Assembly (NCBI RefSeq): GCF_007874125.1
Contig: NZ_CP040128.1
Location: 682,001-746,000 of the forward strand
Reading direction: 5' to 3'
Length of the DNA: 64,000 bases
From: Noviherbaspirillum sp. UKPF54
Lineage (GTDB): Bacteria > Pseudomonadota > Gammaproteobacteria > Burkholderiales > Burkholderiaceae_D
The notes beneath the pieces are model-generated. The model did not search any database. It was not told the origin of the DNA and saw only the letters and a program-made list of their open reading frames with translations. Positions 1-8,976 of the stretch are shown here, piece by piece; position 1 is the first letter of the stretch, and each line of letters starts with the position of its first letter. The position numbers and the translations under genes were made by a program.

Positions 1-141
1 GGCATGTAACCTGCATCGATGAAGTTTCGGAGACGGCGGCCGCCTGCGTGTTGCATTAATGCCGGACGCGTTCCGCGCAGCCTTGCTCCTCGACAGGGGG
101 ACGCCGGAAAGATGATGGTCTTCAAGATAAGGAGATGAACA

Positions 142-624
142 ATGTGGACTGACAAATCGAAATTCGGCGCCATCGCCATCTGCAGCCTTGCCCTGGCCGC
201 GTGCGGCACGACTGGCATGAACAGCTCCACCGGCGTCGCGTCCGCGCCGCCGGTGACGACCACCGCCGCCACCGCCAGCAACGTGTCCGGCATGGGCGTG
301 GTGCAGTCCATCGACGTGGTGCCGCGCCAGCAGGCCGGTATCGGCCTGGGGACGGTGGCCGGCGCGGCCGTCGGCGGCCTGCTCGGCAACCAGGTCGGCG
401 GCGGCAGCGGCAGGACCGCGGCGACGGTCGCCGGCGCGGCCGGCGGGGCGCTGGCCGGCCACCAGATGGAAAAGAATGCGCGCGGCGCGGACCAGGCGTA
501 CCGGATCACGGTGCGCATGGATGACGGCTCGCTCCAGACCCTGGCCCAGGAAACGGCGCCTCAGGTGGCGGCCGGTGACCGCGTGCGCCTGGCTAACGGC
601 GTGATCGTCGAGCGCTTCCGCTAA
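142..624 (+). CDS. Glycine-zipper 2TM outer-membrane lipoprotein
   Basis: A 160-residue envelope lipoprotein. A short hydrophobic signal ends in the lipobox LAAC with Cys21 as the lipidation site. A Ser/Thr/Ala-rich tether follows, then a glycine-zipper segment at about residues 66-108 (repeated GxxxG/AxxxG), as in the Rick_17kDa/SlyB family. The C-terminal part (about 115-160) is a small soluble region. The start is supported by the ribosome-binding sequence AAGGAG seven bases upstream. SlyB-like proteins are thought to stabilise the outer membrane under stress; that role is inferred from the family. The gene stands alone, 47 bp ahead of the MscS gene on the same strand. Confidence 0.85.
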   Translation: MWTDKSKFGAIAICSLALAACGTTGMNSSTGVASAPPVTTTAATASNVSGMGVVQSIDVVPRQQAGIGLGTVAGAAVGGLLGNQVGGGSGRTAATVAGAAGGALAGHQMEKNARGADQAYRITVRMDDGSLQTLAQETAPQVAAGDRVRLANGVIVERFR

Positions 625-671
625 GGGCGACGCTTGCGGCGCTTGCCGTTCCGCCCGCGCGGCCGCGGGCG

Positions 672-1499
672 ATGAGCCTCGTCCTGGCCGATATCGGCCG
701 CTGGGCGGAGTTGCTGCGGCCGTTCTGGCACATCCTGCTGGTGTGGGTGCTGGCGTGGCTGGTGCTGCGCTCGCTGCGCCGCGCGCTGGCGGCATTCAAG
801 CTGCACATCGAGCACAAGGTCGAGCGCGAGCCGGACGGGGCGCTTGACTTCCGGCGCATCGAGACGCTGACCAACGTGTTTCGCTACGCCGCCGGCATCG
901 TCGTGTTCGGCGTGGCGGCCATGCTCACGCTGGGCGAGATCGGCATCTCCATCACGCCCATCCTTGCCACGGCCGGCGTGGCCGGCATCGCCATCGGCTT
1001 CGGCGCGCAAAGCCTGGTCAAGGACTTTTTCACGGGCCTGTTCCTGCTGCTGGAAAACCAGGTGAGCGAAGGCGACGTGATCGAGGTCGCGGGCAAGTCC
1101 GGCCATGTCGAGCGCGTCACGCTGCGCCACATCCGCATGCGCGACTACGACGGCAGCGTGCACTTCATCCCGAACGGCATGATCACCACCGTCACCAACC
1201 GCAGCCGGGAATATGCCTATGCGGTGGTCGATTTGTCCGTAGGCCGCCGGGAAGACCTGGATCGTGTCTTCGCGCTGATGCGCGAGGTCGGCGCCGCCAT
1301 GCGCGCGGACGCCGCCGTGGGGACGGCGGTGCTGGGCGAGGTCGATATCGCCGGGGTCGAAAAAGTCGAGGATGCGGCAATGACGGTGCGTTGCCGACTG
1401 AAAGTGAAGCCTTCCCGGCAGTGGAGCGTGCGGCGGGAATTTCTGCGCCGCATGAAATTGGCGCTGGACAGGGAGCACCCGCCGGCTTCTCCGACGTAA
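672..1499 (+). CDS. MscS-family mechanosensitive channel
   Basis: A 275-residue small-conductance mechanosensitive channel, near the size of E. coli MscS. A transmembrane helix at about 18-34 is followed by two more between about 70 and 125. The pore-lining helix has the Gly/Ala-rich pattern GIAIGFGAQSLVKDFFTG typical of MscS TM3. The beta domain follows, with GDVIEVAGKSGHVE and the conserved PNG (FIPNGMITTVTN). It would open on membrane tension to release solutes during hypo-osmotic shock. There is no strong ribosome-binding site before the ATG, and no obvious operon partner. Confidence 0.92.
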   Translation: MSLVLADIGRWAELLRPFWHILLVWVLAWLVLRSLRRALAAFKLHIEHKVEREPDGALDFRRIETLTNVFRYAAGIVVFGVAAMLTLGEIGISITPILATAGVAGIAIGFGAQSLVKDFFTGLFLLLENQVSEGDVIEVAGKSGHVERVTLRHIRMRDYDGSVHFIPNGMITTVTNRSREYAYAVVDLSVGRREDLDRVFALMREVGAAMRADAAVGTAVLGEVDIAGVEKVEDAAMTVRCRLKVKPSRQWSVRREFLRRMKLALDREHPPASPT

Positions 1500-1687
1500 T
1501 TGGAATCCTTACCCGGAGCCGTGCAAACTTTACCCGGAACGCGGACCGGCGCGGCGCGCGCCGGCGCACGGTTTCGCAGGCATGGATGTTGCGTTTTGCG
1601 TCTGCGTGGACCCGTCGGCCGGGTGCAGCGAAACGATCGGCAACCGAACAGGCTTTGCCGTCTGCCCGGGATGACAGGAGGAATGAC

Positions 1688-2512
1688 ATGGGAATCGACG
1701 ACATCCATTCCGGCCGTGGAGAACTGCCGCAACAGATCGATCCGATGCCCTACGCGCGGCGGCCGCTGTTTTCCGCGGTGCGCTGGGGCGCGGTGCTGGC
1801 GGGCGTGGTGGTCGGCATTTCGGTGCAGCTGCTGCTGACCTTGCTGGGCATTGCGACTGGCCTGTCGGCAACCGATGTGTCGCAAGGCGAGGGCATGGGA
1901 ACGGGGCCGCTGCTGTGGGCCGGGCTATCCATGCTGATCGCGGCCTTCGTGGGCGGCTATGTCGCCGCGCGCATGTCGGGCCTCAAGCGCAAGGCCGACG
2001 GCGTGCTGCATGGCGCGGTGTCGTGGGCGGTGACCACGATCCTGTTCTCGATGCTGGCGACCTCGATCGGCGGCACGCTGGTCAGCGGCGTGTTCAACAA
2101 CATGAACCAGCTCGCCAGCGCCGGCGCGCGGTCAGGCGAATCGCCGCTGGCGGCGCTGATGCGCGCGCAGGATATCCGAATGGACGCCGCCGGCCTGCGC
2201 CAGCTGCAGCAGTACCTGCAGGCCGGCCAGCGCGATCAGGCTGTGCAGCTGGTGATCAACGCCACCGGCGTGGAGCCCGCCAGGGCGTCGGCGGTGGTGG
2301 ACCAGGCGCTGATCCTGACCGGTCCGGCCGGCGCCGCCTCGCCGCAGGGCCGCGGCGCGACCGAGAGCGCGGTACGCCGCACCAGCGCCGCCGCCTGGCT
2401 GGTGTTCGCGGCGGTGGCCCTGGCGCTGGCCATCGGCATGGGCGGCGGCATCATGGGCGCGGCCGGATCGCGCCGCGTAAGCTGGTCATCCGGCGCGGCG
2501 CCGCCCGCCTGA
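1688..2512 (+). CDS. Multi-spanning conserved membrane protein
   Basis: A 274-residue protein of unknown function. Starting at the ATG at 1688 gives a good ribosome-binding site (AGGAGG about 5 bp upstream); the open frame extends further upstream but without that signal. Hydrophobic segments lie at about residues 30-55, 75-97, 108-130 and 240-262. A soluble Ala/Gln-rich stretch (about 135-235) sits between the third and fourth. Similar proteins occur next to PRC-barrel genes in Burkholderiales, and here a PRC-barrel gene follows directly. No catalytic motif is visible. A role in envelope homeostasis is only a guess. Confidence 0.7.
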   Translation: MGIDDIHSGRGELPQQIDPMPYARRPLFSAVRWGAVLAGVVVGISVQLLLTLLGIATGLSATDVSQGEGMGTGPLLWAGLSMLIAAFVGGYVAARMSGLKRKADGVLHGAVSWAVTTILFSMLATSIGGTLVSGVFNNMNQLASAGARSGESPLAALMRAQDIRMDAAGLRQLQQYLQAGQRDQAVQLVINATGVEPARASAVVDQALILTGPAGAASPQGRGATESAVRRTSAAAWLVFAAVALALAIGMGGGIMGAAGSRRVSWSSGAAPPA

Positions 2513-2541
2513 GGCCGGCGTTTTTTGTGAAAGGGAATCGC

Positions 2542-2835
2542 ATGAGAACAGCAGGAAGTCGGACACGCAGCTCGGACAACAGCCGCAGGCGCTTTGTCAG
2601 GGTGTCCGAATGCGATTCCAGCACCGCGCAGCTGCTGCACGGCTGCCCGGTTGTGACGCCCGAAGGATCGCGCATCGGGCATGTCGATCACCTGATGGTG
2701 GATGCGGAGACGCATCAGTTGAGGTACGTGATGCTGGCGCGTGGGCGTCGGCATGGGGCGGAGGTGGCGATTCCGTGGCATGCGCTGTATTTCGATGCGG
2801 CTGCGGGGAGGTTGGTGTTTTATACGTGGGTTTGA
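2542..2835 (+). CDS. PRC-barrel domain protein
   Basis: A 97-residue protein. After a basic N-terminus it contains one PRC-barrel-like domain (about residues 30-97): a conserved Gly-x-Arg-Ile-Gly turn (EGSRIGHVDHLMVD) and a final strand ending in a hydrophobic motif (RLVFYTWV). PRC-barrels are small beta-barrels found in photosynthetic reaction centre H subunits, in RimM, and in many stress-linked cytosolic proteins. It lies 29 bp after the membrane-protein gene on the same strand and probably shares its transcript. A perfect hairpin 18 bp past its stop is the likely terminator. Confidence 0.75.
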   Translation: MRTAGSRTRSSDNSRRRFVRVSECDSSTAQLLHGCPVVTPEGSRIGHVDHLMVDAETHQLRYVMLARGRRHGAEVAIPWHALYFDAAAGRLVFYTWV

Positions 2836-2853
2836 TGTTATGGGCTGGCTTTT

Positions 2854-2890
2854 GATGTTTCTTCGGTGCCGGGGGCACCGAAGAAACATC
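2854..2890. terminator. Perfect 17-bp inverted repeat between convergent genes
   Basis: The arms GATGTTTCTTCGGTGCC and its exact reverse complement are separated by 3 bases. It lies between the plus-strand PRC-barrel gene and the minus-strand GlcG-like gene, so it could terminate both. There is no classical T-run after either arm, so factor-independent termination is plausible but not certain. Confidence 0.6.
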
Positions 2891-2943
2891 AATCACTTCT
2901 CCGCGGTGCCGGGGGCACCGAAGAAACATCAATCACTTCTCCG
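2864..2943. repeat. Two exact tandem copies of a 40-bp unit
   Basis: The unit occupies 2864-2903 and again 2904-2943 with no mismatch. Each copy carries the inner part of the adjacent hairpin plus the 3' end, including the stop codon, of the minus-strand gene that ends at 2929. The extra copy therefore looks like a recent slippage duplication of the terminator region, not a dispersed repeat family. Confidence 0.9.
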
Positions 2944-3429
2944 GCAAAAACAAATGCCTCCCCCGTTCCGCCACAATCCCCCCTTCGCCATCGCCCGCAA
3001 CCACATCGCCACCGTTCCCGCAAACGCCTCGTCGTACCAAGGATTGGCCCCGCTGCAGCTGACCACGATTCCGTCCACCACAACGCTGCCCCACAGCACC
3101 GTATCGCGCGCGGTCAGTAAGTGCGGCCGCAGCTCCTGTACCACGTGGCCATCCAATCCGGTGCGCCATGCCACGCGCGCCTTGGCATGCGCGAACGCCG
3201 CATAATCGGCATCCCATTTTTCACGGTCGCCGACGGCGTGCTCGTAGAGAATCGCTTCCTCGAACGAGGAGTCGGCGGGCCCGAGCAGCGGGTCCATCAC
3301 TACGAGGTACAGAAAGCCGCTTTCCCCGACTTCCTTGTGCTTCATCGCTTCGTGGATCAGCGGCAGGCTCATGGCGACCGCCTTTTCCGCAGCCGCGCGA
3401 TCGATGAAGTAGCTTCCGGAAGCTGCCAT
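2929..3429 (-). CDS. GlcG/HbpS-like protein of unknown function
   Basis: A 166-residue cytoplasmic protein. The start at 3429 is chosen because a strong ribosome-binding site (AAAGGAG) lies just upstream. The C-terminal half resembles the GlcG/HbpS heme-binding fold: an Ala-Lys-Ala helix (AHAKARVAWRTG), then GSVVVDGIVVSCSG and a DE(A) helix near residues 130-145. The match is distant and no heme ligand can be assigned. It is the last gene of the minus-strand glycosyltransferase/radical SAM run, 10 bp after the GT4 gene. Confidence 0.55.
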   Translation of the reverse strand: MAASGSYFIDRAAAEKAVAMSLPLIHEAMKHKEVGESGFLYLVVMDPLLGPADSSFEEAILYEHAVGDREKWDADYAAFAHAKARVAWRTGLDGHVVQELRPHLLTARDTVLWGSVVVDGIVVSCSGANPWYDEAFAGTVAMWLRAMAKGGLWRNGGGICFCRRSD

Positions 3430-3439
3430 GGACTCTCCT

Positions 3440-4390
3440 TTAGAGTTGGGTAACGAAACGGAAGACGGCGTCCCAGTCGCGCGCGAAGCGCTCGATGCCG
3501 AAACGTTCGAGCGCGTAGCGCCGCGCCGCCGCGCCGAGCTCGCGGGCATGCCCGGGATGCGCTAGCAATTTCCGCATGCGCTCGGCCAGCACGTCCTCGC
3601 GCGTGTCGACGTAGCCGGAGACGCCGTTGTCGATCACGGTCGCCATTTCGGTGGTCGCCAGCGCGACGATGGGCATGCCGATCATCATCGCCTCGATCAC
3701 GGCCAGGCCCAGGCTGGTGTAGCGGATCGGGTTGAAGAAGAAGCGGTATCGCGCGCAGAAGGCGGGCAGCTGCGCGTGCTCGACTTCGCCCAGCCCGCCC
3801 GCTTCCGGCGCGCCCATGCCGACCAGGTCGAGCGGCACCGCCTCGCGCGCGCGCATGAAAACGTCGCCGCCCAGGCGCCGGCCGCGCCGGGCGATGTTGT
3901 TGACGACCACGATGCCGCGCTCCAGCTCGCCGCCGTAGCTTACGTGCGGGGGGACGATCACGCCGTGCTCGACGATGCGCGCGGGCGTCGCGCCGCTATC
4001 CCACATCAGCGCGTTGAACGGCGTGACATGCACCAGGAGCACATCCGGGTCCTGCACCGGGTGCCGCATGTCGGTCGGGTTCTCGCGCGGCGGGTCGTGC
4101 TCCAGGTAGATCTTCGGCAGGCGGCGCTGCGCTTCCGACAGGTAGAGGTGCTGGTCCTTCAGGTACTGGTCGTCGTCCTGGAACAGGATGCAGTCGAACT
4201 GGCAGTCCTTCGCTTCGTCGACCGGCAGGTCGATCACGTTATCGCCCCACGGGATGTGGCCGCAGCGACCGCCGTATCCGGGCGGACGGTCGGGCTTGGA
4301 CAGGACGTAGAAATCGTGCGGGGCCTGGGTCAGGTAGTAGAGGTAGCTGCCGTGCGTGTGCCAGGTGAGGATTTTCAGTCGTCGCTGCAT
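3440..4390 (-). CDS. GT4-family (GT-B) glycosyltransferase
   Basis: A 316-residue retaining glycosyltransferase. The C-terminal half shows the GT-B nucleotide-sugar site: FFNPIRYTSLGLAVIEAMM with the conserved Glu, followed by GMPIVA and a Gly-rich DNGVSGYV segment. The N-terminal acceptor domain begins with KILTWHTHGSYLYYL. Length is slightly shorter than the usual 350-400 residues. It starts 10 bp after the radical SAM gene and is presumably co-transcribed with it and the upstream GT2 gene. Donor and acceptor cannot be told from sequence. Confidence 0.85.
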   Translation of the reverse strand: MQRRLKILTWHTHGSYLYYLTQAPHDFYVLSKPDRPPGYGGRCGHIPWGDNVIDLPVDEAKDCQFDCILFQDDDQYLKDQHLYLSEAQRRLPKIYLEHDPPRENPTDMRHPVQDPDVLLVHVTPFNALMWDSGATPARIVEHGVIVPPHVSYGGELERGIVVVNNIARRGRRLGGDVFMRAREAVPLDLVGMGAPEAGGLGEVEHAQLPAFCARYRFFFNPIRYTSLGLAVIEAMMIGMPIVALATTEMATVIDNGVSGYVDTREDVLAERMRKLLAHPGHARELGAAARRYALERFGIERFARDWDAVFRFVTQL

Positions 4391-4400
4391 AGGGGCGCAA

Positions 4401-5474
4401 TCAGAAAGTGCCTGCGTAGATGGCGCAACTGCGACAGACTTCCGGGGGCGTCGCAGAGGCGAGCTGTTCGCGAAATGCGGTGTACTGGCGATTGTTCCAG
4501 ATCGTCGCCACGCCGTTTTGCGCCATGTCGCCGAAGTGGATGCGGTCCGGCGTGGACACCATGCAGCATGGCATGGCGCGGCCGTCGTAGCTGATGTAGG
4601 CGCCGCGCCATGGCCAGTCGCAGCGGGCTCTTCCCGGCATGCCGGGCGGGTGCGGGCGTGGTCTCACGTTGGGCAGGCGCAGCGCGACGCCGAGCTCGCG
4701 CGCGGCCGCGCGCGCTGCCTCGAAGTGCCGTTCGACGCGCTGCGGGTCGTCGTTGACGAGGCTTTCTTCGTCGACGAAGCTGCGCATCGGACGGTAGCGC
4801 TCGGGCAGGCTCGACTCGCCGAAATCGTGGCACAGGTGCTGCACCGACAGCGCACGTACGCCTTCGCGGCGGGCCAGCCGCACCAGGTCGGGCAGTTCGT
4901 GCAGGTTGCGCCGCATGGCCACGGCCACCAGGCGGATGTCGGGCGTTGCGCTCCTCAGTTTTTCCCTGGCCTGCACCAGTCGGCGCAGGTTGCGCAGCAC
5001 GCGCTCGAAGCGCGCGCGCAGGCGGATCGCCTGGAAGGTGTCGGCGCTGGCGCCGTCGAGCGAGGCATGCAGCGTGCGCAGGCCGCTCGCGACGCATTCC
5101 TCGGCGCGCGCGTCGGTCAGGACGGTGAGGTTGGTATTGGTCGACACCGCGATGCCGCGCCCGGCGGCGTAGCGCACCATGTCGAAAAAGCGCGGATGCA
5201 GCATCGGTTCGCCCAGCCCCTGCAGCTGCAATTCCTCCAGCTGGGGGAACTGGTCGATCAGGCGGCAGAACACCTCGAAATCCATGAAGGCGCGTGGCTG
5301 GCCGGGGCCGCCTTCGCCGCGGAACTGGATCGGGCACATGCGGCAGCGCAGGTTGCACTGGCCGACCGGCTCGATCTGCACGAAGCGCGGCAGCGCGACG
5401 TCGTCATTTGCGCGCGCCAATGAGCCCCCTTCGTTCGTGCGCGGCGGCGCAACCTCCTCGCCCGCGTCGCTCAT
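4401..5474 (-). CDS. Radical SAM protein with SPASM-like C-terminus
   Basis: A 357-residue radical SAM enzyme. The [4Fe-4S]/SAM motif CNLRCRMC lies at about residues 38-45, followed by GLGEPMLHPRF (the GGEP-type SAM-binding motif). The C-terminal third has further Cys residues (CDWPW, MPCCMV, and a final VCRSCAIY) typical of SPASM auxiliary clusters. The ATG at 5474 overlaps the stop of the upstream GT2 gene (ATGA), which fixes this start; an open frame continues upstream but would lie inside that gene. Radical SAM/SPASM proteins modify peptides, sugars or lipids. Between two glycosyltransferases, a role in tailoring a glycoconjugate is inferred. Confidence 0.87.
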   Translation of the reverse strand: MSDAGEEVAPPRTNEGGSLARANDDVALPRFVQIEPVGQCNLRCRMCPIQFRGEGGPGQPRAFMDFEVFCRLIDQFPQLEELQLQGLGEPMLHPRFFDMVRYAAGRGIAVSTNTNLTVLTDARAEECVASGLRTLHASLDGASADTFQAIRLRARFERVLRNLRRLVQAREKLRSATPDIRLVAVAMRRNLHELPDLVRLARREGVRALSVQHLCHDFGESSLPERYRPMRSFVDEESLVNDDPQRVERHFEAARAAARELGVALRLPNVRPRPHPPGMPGRARCDWPWRGAYISYDGRAMPCCMVSTPDRIHFGDMAQNGVATIWNNRQYTAFREQLASATPPEVCRSCAIYAGTF

Positions 5475-6604
5475 ATCAGCCTCGCGCGGAACCTGAGCGC
5501 GCCGACGGCGCGCCAGAAGACCGCAAGAGGCGGGATCAGGATCGAAGTGATCAGCATCTCGGCGATGTGCGACGGAGTACGCGACGTGCGCTTCAGGCGC
5601 TGCGCGCAAAAGCGCGCGGTCATGAACAGCCAGACCAGGCCCGCGGCGACCGCCGCCTCGGCCAGGGCGGCCAGCAGGCTGGCCAGGCAGGCGAACAGCG
5701 CCGCCACCGTCAGGTAGAAATCCCAGCGCGGGCGGGCGCGTATCTTCTCGCGGTACAGCAGCGGATGCTTCTTGAACAGCAGCGCGTCGAACTGGATCTT
5801 CCTGATCTGGGAGATGCTCACGCCCCACCCGGCCGGACGGATCGGATGCGTCATCACCGCGTTCGGCGCGTGCACGATGCCGGCGCTGTATTCGAGCAGG
5901 CTGAAATAGAGGTCGGAATCCTCGCGCCAGGCAAAGCGGAAGCGCTCGTCGAAGCCGCCGATGTCTTCCAGCACGCGCCTGCGCACGAAGCAGTTGGCGG
6001 TGACGAATTCGGCGGTTTCCAGGTTCTTGGCGTCGAGCTGGTAGTCGGTGGGCGTGCCGGACATCGGCATGACGATGCGTCCGCGCACCGCGTGCACGTC
6101 GTCGTTGAATGCAAGCATGCCGTTGCGCAACCAGTCGGCGCGCGCGATCGTGTCGTCGTCGGTGAAGGCGATGATGCCGCCGCGCGCGGCCCGCCAGCCG
6201 TGGTTGCGTGCGGCAGCCGGCCCGTGCGGCCCCATCGACGGGATGTAGACGATGTCGGGACCGGTGCCGGCGGTGTGGGCCGACCAGCCGACCACGATGT
6301 CGCGCGTGCTGTCGTCGGGCCCGTCGTCGACGATGATGATTTCGAAGCGGCCCGGGTCGAAGCGCTGCAGGACAAGGCTGGCAATGCAGCGGTTGAGCAG
6401 CTGCGGGCGGCCCCGCGTCGGCACCACGATCGACACGTCGATGTCGACCGCCGGCGGGGCGTCGCCGGCATGGGGATGCAGGCGCGTGACCGAGGCGCTG
6501 CGTGGCGCAGCGGGCGGCGCTTCCCTTGTGCGGCCTGCGCGCAGGCCGTCGCCTTCGGCGCGACGGCGCCGGCGATCCCTGTTAAATGCGAGTACTTTCG
6601 GCAT
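5471..6604 (-). CDS. GT2-family glycosyltransferase with C-terminal membrane segment
   Basis: A 377-residue inverting GT-A glycosyltransferase. After an Arg-rich N-terminal extension of about 55 residues, the GT2 fold begins at DVSIVVPTRGRPQLL. The metal-binding motif is FTDDDT and the catalytic-base region is FAWREDSDLYF. The C-terminal 100 residues contain hydrophobic segments (about 285-315 and 345-365) that would anchor the enzyme in the inner membrane. It is the first gene of the minus-strand operon; its stop overlaps the radical SAM start by four bases. Confidence 0.88.
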   Translation of the reverse strand: MPKVLAFNRDRRRRRAEGDGLRAGRTREAPPAAPRSASVTRLHPHAGDAPPAVDIDVSIVVPTRGRPQLLNRCIASLVLQRFDPGRFEIIIVDDGPDDSTRDIVVGWSAHTAGTGPDIVYIPSMGPHGPAAARNHGWRAARGGIIAFTDDDTIARADWLRNGMLAFNDDVHAVRGRIVMPMSGTPTDYQLDAKNLETAEFVTANCFVRRRVLEDIGGFDERFRFAWREDSDLYFSLLEYSAGIVHAPNAVMTHPIRPAGWGVSISQIRKIQFDALLFKKHPLLYREKIRARPRWDFYLTVAALFACLASLLAALAEAAVAAGLVWLFMTARFCAQRLKRTSRTPSHIAEMLITSILIPPLAVFWRAVGALRFRARLI

Positions 6605-6725
6605 GGCTGCGATCCTGAATGGGTTTTTTTAAATTGGAATAAGCACGCCTGCTATTGTTCCCGGGCGTTCCCGGTTCGAAGGCAACTCTTGTGCCACATC
6701 ATTGCCTGCTTTTCTGCGTGGATTG

Positions 6726-8531
6726 CTACCCGGACAGCAATTCCTTTTCCCGCTCCTCGCTGTGCTCGCTGCTCTGCTGCAGCTGCCACAGCCGCGCATA
6801 GGCTCCGCCCTTGTGCAGCAGTTCCGCATGCGGGCCGCGCTCGATGATGCGGCCGCGGTCCATCACCAGGATTTCGCCGGCGTCGACCACGGTCGACAGG
6901 CGGTGCGCGATGACCAGCGCGGTGCGGTTGTGCGACAGCTGGTCGAGCTCTTCCTGGATGGCGCGCTCGGATTGCGAGTCGAGCGCGGAGGTGGCTTCGT
7001 CGAAAATGAGCAGCGGCGGATTCTTGAGGATGGCGCGCGCCAGCGCGATGCGCTGCTTCTCGCCGCCCGACATCTTGACGCCTCGCTCGCCGACCGGTGT
7101 ATCGTATTTCTGCGGCAGCGATTCGATCAGCTCGTGGATGTGCGCGGCCTTGGCTGCGGCTACGATGTCGTCCATGGTGGCGTCGGGGCGGCCGTAGCCG
7201 ATGTTGTAGGCGATGGTGTCGTTGAACAGCAGGGTTTCCTGCGGCACCACGCCGATGGCCGCGCGCAGGCTCCGGGTGGACACGCTGCGGATGTCCTGGC
7301 CGTCGACCAGCACCCGGCCGCTGCCGACGTCGTAAAAGCGCAGCAGCAGGCGCGCCAGCGTGGACTTGCCGGAGCCGCTGCCGCCGACCACCGCCACGGT
7401 GGTGCCGGGCGCGATGCGGAAGGAGACGTCGCGCAGGATGATGCGCCCCGGCTCGTAGCCGAAGCTGACATTGTCGAACACCACTTCGCCTTTCGCCACG
7501 CGCAGTTCCGGCAGGCCGGGCGGGTCGGGAATTTCCGGCTTTTCGCGCAGCAGCTGGAACAGCTTTTCGGTGTTGACCAGCGCATCGCGCGATTCGCGGT
7601 ACACGAAGCCGAGCGAGTTCAGCGGCAGGCAGAGCTGGATCACGTAGGCGTTAATCAGGATCAGGTCGCCCACCAGCATCTGCCGCGTCATCACGCCGTG
7701 GCCGGCCAGCAGCATCACCGATGCCACGCCGAGGGCGATGATCGCGCTCTGTCCGACGTGCAGGATGAACAGCGCGCGCTGGTTCTGCACCACCGCTTCG
7801 GCCCAGTGGTCCATGACATCCTGGAAGCGATGCGATTCCTTTCCTTCGTTGGTGAAGTACTTGACCGTGTCGTAATTGATCAGGCTGTCGGTCAAGAGGC
7901 TCTTGGCGCTGGAGTCGAGGCGGTTCACGCGGCGCTGGTGGATGGCGCGCCGGGCGGTGAACACCAGGGTGAAGCCGCAGTAGAGGAGGAAGGTGACGCC
8001 GATGATGGCGGTGTACCAGAGGCTGTAGCGGGTGGTCATGATGGCGATCACCATGCCGATCTCGAGCAGCGTCGGCACCAGCGTAAACAGGCCCACGCCG
8101 AGCAGGAAGGCGATGCCGTTGGTGCCGCGGTCGATGTCGGGCAACAGGCCGCCGATGCGGCGCTGCGCATGAAAGCGCGCCGACAGCGAATGCAGGTGGG
8201 AGAATGTGTTGTGGGCGTAGGTGGCGACCGTGTGCTGGGTCACGCGCGAGAATGCCAGGTCACGCAACTCGTTGAACAGCGTGCTGGCAAAGCGCATGAT
8301 CGCATAGCCGGTCAGCAGCACGATCGGCAGCGAGGTGATGTGTTCCGGATGGGACAGCTCGTCAACGATGCGCTTGAGCATGAGCGGCACCGACACCACC
8401 GCCACCTTGGCCAGGATCAGGCAGATCAGCGCCGCGGCGATACGCCCGCGAAAGCCGGAAACGACTTGCCACAGGTCGCGCATGACATTCTGGCGGGGAG
8501 GCTGGCCGTCGGGCGGAGGTGACATATCCAT
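6726..8531 (-). CDS. ABC exporter, ATM1/HMT1 type (fused permease-ATPase)
   Basis: A 601-residue half-transporter. Six membrane helices span about residues 28-320, then comes the nucleotide-binding domain. Walker A is GGSGSGKST, the signature is MSGGEKQR (Met in place of the usual Leu), Walker B is LLIFDEATSALD, and the switch His is in VIAHRLST. The segment YDTVKYFTNE is characteristic of the ATM1/HMT1 subfamily, which exports glutathione-linked sulfur or metal compounds. It probably works as a homodimer in the inner membrane. It is not coupled to its neighbours, and there is a 120-bp gap before the GT2 gene. Confidence 0.92.
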   Translation of the reverse strand: MDMSPPPDGQPPRQNVMRDLWQVVSGFRGRIAAALICLILAKVAVVSVPLMLKRIVDELSHPEHITSLPIVLLTGYAIMRFASTLFNELRDLAFSRVTQHTVATYAHNTFSHLHSLSARFHAQRRIGGLLPDIDRGTNGIAFLLGVGLFTLVPTLLEIGMVIAIMTTRYSLWYTAIIGVTFLLYCGFTLVFTARRAIHQRRVNRLDSSAKSLLTDSLINYDTVKYFTNEGKESHRFQDVMDHWAEAVVQNQRALFILHVGQSAIIALGVASVMLLAGHGVMTRQMLVGDLILINAYVIQLCLPLNSLGFVYRESRDALVNTEKLFQLLREKPEIPDPPGLPELRVAKGEVVFDNVSFGYEPGRIILRDVSFRIAPGTTVAVVGGSGSGKSTLARLLLRFYDVGSGRVLVDGQDIRSVSTRSLRAAIGVVPQETLLFNDTIAYNIGYGRPDATMDDIVAAAKAAHIHELIESLPQKYDTPVGERGVKMSGGEKQRIALARAILKNPPLLIFDEATSALDSQSERAIQEELDQLSHNRTALVIAHRLSTVVDAGEILVMDRGRIIERGPHAELLHKGGAYARLWQLQQSSEHSEEREKELLSG

Positions 8532-8976
8532 TTACGTATCCGGTCACAAGAAACGGCAGGCAGTGCAAGCTTGTTCCATTCCTGCCTGTAATAGTTACAA
8601 AGCGCTTTTACAAACGAACTCCCTTATCTTCCTGGCGGCGCCGGCATGCATCGGGCCACCCGACGCTGCCTGCGCGGGAAGGAAGCCGCGCGGCACAGCC
8701 CATCCAGTGGAATGGAACTTGCGAAGAGGGGTGCCGGTCACGTTCGCGATCAAGTTCGCATATCCCGGCCGGCCGGGTGCTTCGCAGGGCTGGTTAGCAC
8801 TATTTATTCCAAGACGATTGACACGCATGCAATGACGACCGCCGCAATGTCCGCTGGCTACCTCCATGCCGTCGCTGCGCGGGTGGGGCGAAGCGCAAGG
8901 GCGGACCGGCGTCGGCAGTGCGGCGCATGCCGCGTGCGGCTGTTTGCATCGCGCGGCAAGGACAGAAAGGAGCTTC
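8532..8976. other. Divergent intergenic region, no gene seen
   Basis: 445 bp between the divergently transcribed ABC exporter and the SRPBCC-Hsp20 gene. It should hold both promoters and is somewhat AT-richer near 8560-8630. I see no RNA gene, no convincing small coding sequence with a ribosome-binding site, and no clear heat-shock promoter. Confidence 0.5.

Noticed and set aside
2864..2943. CRISPR or REP array
   Set aside because: There are only two contiguous 40-bp copies without spacers, and the unit includes the end of a coding sequence.
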